The notes beneath the pieces are model-generated. The model worked only from the letters and a program-made list of their open reading frames with translations. It ran no database searches and was not told the origin of the DNA. A stretch of DNA of 64,000 nucleotides from Anniella stebbinsi (lineage: Eukaryota > Chordata > Lepidosauria > Squamata > Anniellidae), in NCBI GenBank assembly GCA_029215795.1, contig JARDYH010000007.1:98161263-98225262 (forward strand), read 5' to 3'. This document shows, piece by piece, positions 62,030-64,000 of the stretch (the first letter of the stretch is position 1; each line of letters begins with the position of its first letter). Both the position numbers and the translations under genes were made by a program.

Positions 62030-63060
62030 CTTCTGGTATGTAGACTGACGATAAGGAAAAAGGCAAACTCCGGTGCTCAAAGAATGCAAGATTTATTGTG
62101 CTCTATGCGTTTCGGAGAAATGATCTATTTCTTCAGGAGCTATAAAACAAACAGTTAAAATAACCATAAAATTAACCATAAAAGTAGTTCCATATAGACA
62201 TGACCGTTATTCTTTTTAACAAAGCTTTTGGGGGCTTTTCTACATGAGAATTCTACAATCTTAAAAATAGCATTAAAAATTAAAATAAAGCTAAAAAGAA
62301 ATTCCCACTTCCAATATGACATACATTGTTCCCATGTTTCTACTAACCAATTTTAGACAATGGTGAAAACAGTATCTTTTAATATCCACATAACTCTTTC
62401 AACCAACACACTCCTTGTGTAAATCATTGTTATCCTCCCACTCCCCACAAACAGAGACACTGGCCATTACACTCCCGAACCCTGCCAACATGAACATGAG
62501 ACAACCTGTTTTTGTTTCTTTTCAGATCCCTTGTCTACAAGAACAGCAATAGTTTCTTCTTTTTTTAGTGCTTGTACACATTGTCGTTGAGCATTTATAA
62601 CTCATGCCAGAGACAAACCTTTGATGTGTCGTACATACCACAGGTGCTTAGACTACACCCCATTGAAGCTCAGGCACTGATCCTGCTTTTACTTTCAATC
62701 AGCATTTCACCTATGTATCACCTATTGATGTTAAATATACACTTGCACTCACTAAACTAATCCAGAAAAGTCCAAGTCCTCATTTAGCCCCCTTGGCCAC
62801 ATACTCTTTAAAGAGATAATCCAAAATAGTTCTGTTTTGCTCAGTACTTGGTCATTCCCATTCACCTTTTCAATCCCCTCCAAAATGAAGTCATTAGGTT
62901 TATGTTGTTTTTCACTGAAGGGCTTGACCACAGGAGCTCCCACTCTTTGATGTCTAAGGTTGCAGGTAGGGGTGGGGGGAGTGAATAGATGGCAAAGTGA
63001 AATCATTTGCAAGTTCAGACTAGTCCCAATGTATAGCGTGGGAGTAGTCTAAAGGTATTC
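62030..63060 (-). mobile_element. Second Penelope-like fragment (different lineage)
   Basis: The left part has ctctatgcgtttcgg and atttcttcaggagct, an end-type motif pair. The reverse-strand frame 63012-62752 carries LRHQRVGAPVVKPFSEKQH, LSKTELFWIISLKSMWPRGL and NEDLDFSGLV, aligning with the EAFWIHKLKSL..IGLNDKL end of GIY-YIG domains. It is too different from the 39-43-kb element to be the same family. The right boundary is approximate. Confidence 0.6.
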
Positions 63061-63190
63061 AAATTATGTTCAGCAGGTCGGGATGGTTATAGAAAGCTCT
63101 TGTTGTACCTGGTTACGCTGGGAAGGGGTGAGTTAACTTCAATTGTCTTTTATTACACAGAACAGCATCTAAAATAATCTCCTGTTTTGT

Positions 63191-64000
63191 TAATAGTAGT
63201 AGTTTATTATTTACAGTTTATTGACTACATACATACAGAATATACAAATATAAAATATGTATTGAAAAAAATACATAAAAGTTAAGAGCAGAGTTACAAA
63301 ATAATCATAAGAGGGTGTGATCTGGATGGTGGTTACATCAAAAATTTAGCAACTTGATCTGTAATTGAAATATTAGAACCCTATCAGCAAGGACTCTAGA
63401 GATTGTCTAGAAAAAAAATATGTAATAGGGTAACCTTGATAAAAACTACAATTGAAGAAGACTTGGAGAACAGATTCCACCTTTTCATCATTGCAGGGGC
63501 AACATCTGTTATTAACTGAATGCTATTATGAGTGTCATCACGTTTCCTTACTGTCGTTTCTCCACCCTCGCTTCTGTCCCTCATTACTTCCTCATTCTTC
63601 CTGGCTGAAGTAAACAAAGACCATATGGCCCATTCAGGGGCTGTTTTTATTGCACAGAGCAGGAGATCACACCACATTCAAAAAATAAATAAAAAGAAGT
63701 CAGATTTTTGGGGGTTTATTTTGCAACAAAAAAAGAGCAGGAGTGGGAGGCACATGAGAGGCAGATACCCTCCTCTAAAGGATGCGTGCACATCTGTAAG
63801 TGGGCAGTAGCAAGCATGCACTAAAGCACTTGTCTGATGACGCTCAGAATCTACCATCTGTAGGATTAGAGGGTAGAACATTGTGTTAAGCTGGAGAAAA
63901 AGCTCTCCTATATTTGAAGATAACTTCATTAAATAGGACATCCCATTTTTGAAGTTTGGGCCTGGCAAACCCAATGACTGAGGGGAGAATAGACCCTGTG
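63191..64000 (-). mobile_element. LINE-V copy 3: 3' end, running off the window
   Basis: The reverse strand ends aataataaactactacta. Upstream, near 63420-63500, it reads NRCCPCNDEKVESVLQVFFN then CSFYQGYPIT, matching NRLCPLCNNSKVESINHVLF then DCEFYQ of the copy at 38.9 kb. The frames at 63677-63396 and 63974-63678 include NVV- and RGGYLPLM-type stretches that follow the same C-terminal region with insertions. The zinc-knuckle His is replaced by Gln. Confidence 0.65.

Overview
The window reads as vertebrate nuclear DNA, most likely from a squamate reptile (lizard or snake). The reasons are one host gene split by long introns and a dense, nested mix of CR1, L2, L1, R4/Dong-like and I-group LINEs, Penelope-like elements, a DIRS remnant and many short hAT-like fold-back elements. 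This mix is typical of squamates and unlike mammals or birds. The species cannot be named from the sequence alone.

Host gene. The only host gene I can support is the 3' part of CFAP91 (MAATS1/AAT1), a ciliary radial-spoke and nexin-link protein, on the + strand. Five coding exons lie at 7659-7805, 8766-8987, 19731-19879, 20643-20734 and 26415-26692 (TAA stop). They join in one reading frame of 295 codons plus the stop. The upstream exons lie to the left of the window. The intron after the second exon is best explained by a GC donor. No second host gene was seen between 26.7 and 64 kb.

Layout. 1-7.5 kb: a CR1 on the minus strand with a nested insertion, a DIRS remnant, a fold-back element, and an L2 carrying a solo LTR. 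7.6-26.7 kb: CFAP91, whose introns hold an L1, both halves of a CR1 that the L1 once interrupted, an ORF1-only copy of an I-group LINE, L2 pieces and a GCGC-rich TIR element. 28-32 kb: a truncated L1 with a perfect 17-base target duplication, an R4-like piece and palindromic MITEs. 32.2-43.3 kb: a Penelope-like element with inverted arms, one of which carries a 6.2-kb essentially full-length two-ORF I-group LINE. 43-52 kb: a possible LTR, a split L3-like piece, unannotated sequence, L2 and R4-like pieces. 52.8-55.75 kb: a nearly complete L2. 55.8-64 kb: hAT-like repeats, CR1 pieces, a diverged tandem array, a CR1 with a duplicated 5' leader and ORF1, a second Penelope-like fragment, and a third copy of the I-group LINE.

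Most interesting. The I-group LINE (called LINE-V here) occurs three times: a full-length copy (32992-39213), a 5' piece with ORF1 only but flanked by its own 14-base target duplication (16041-18577), and a 3' piece (63191-64000). Its ORF1 protein is long and I do not recognise it. All reading frames inside the repeats are broken to some degree. Insertion order can be read from nesting and target duplications.
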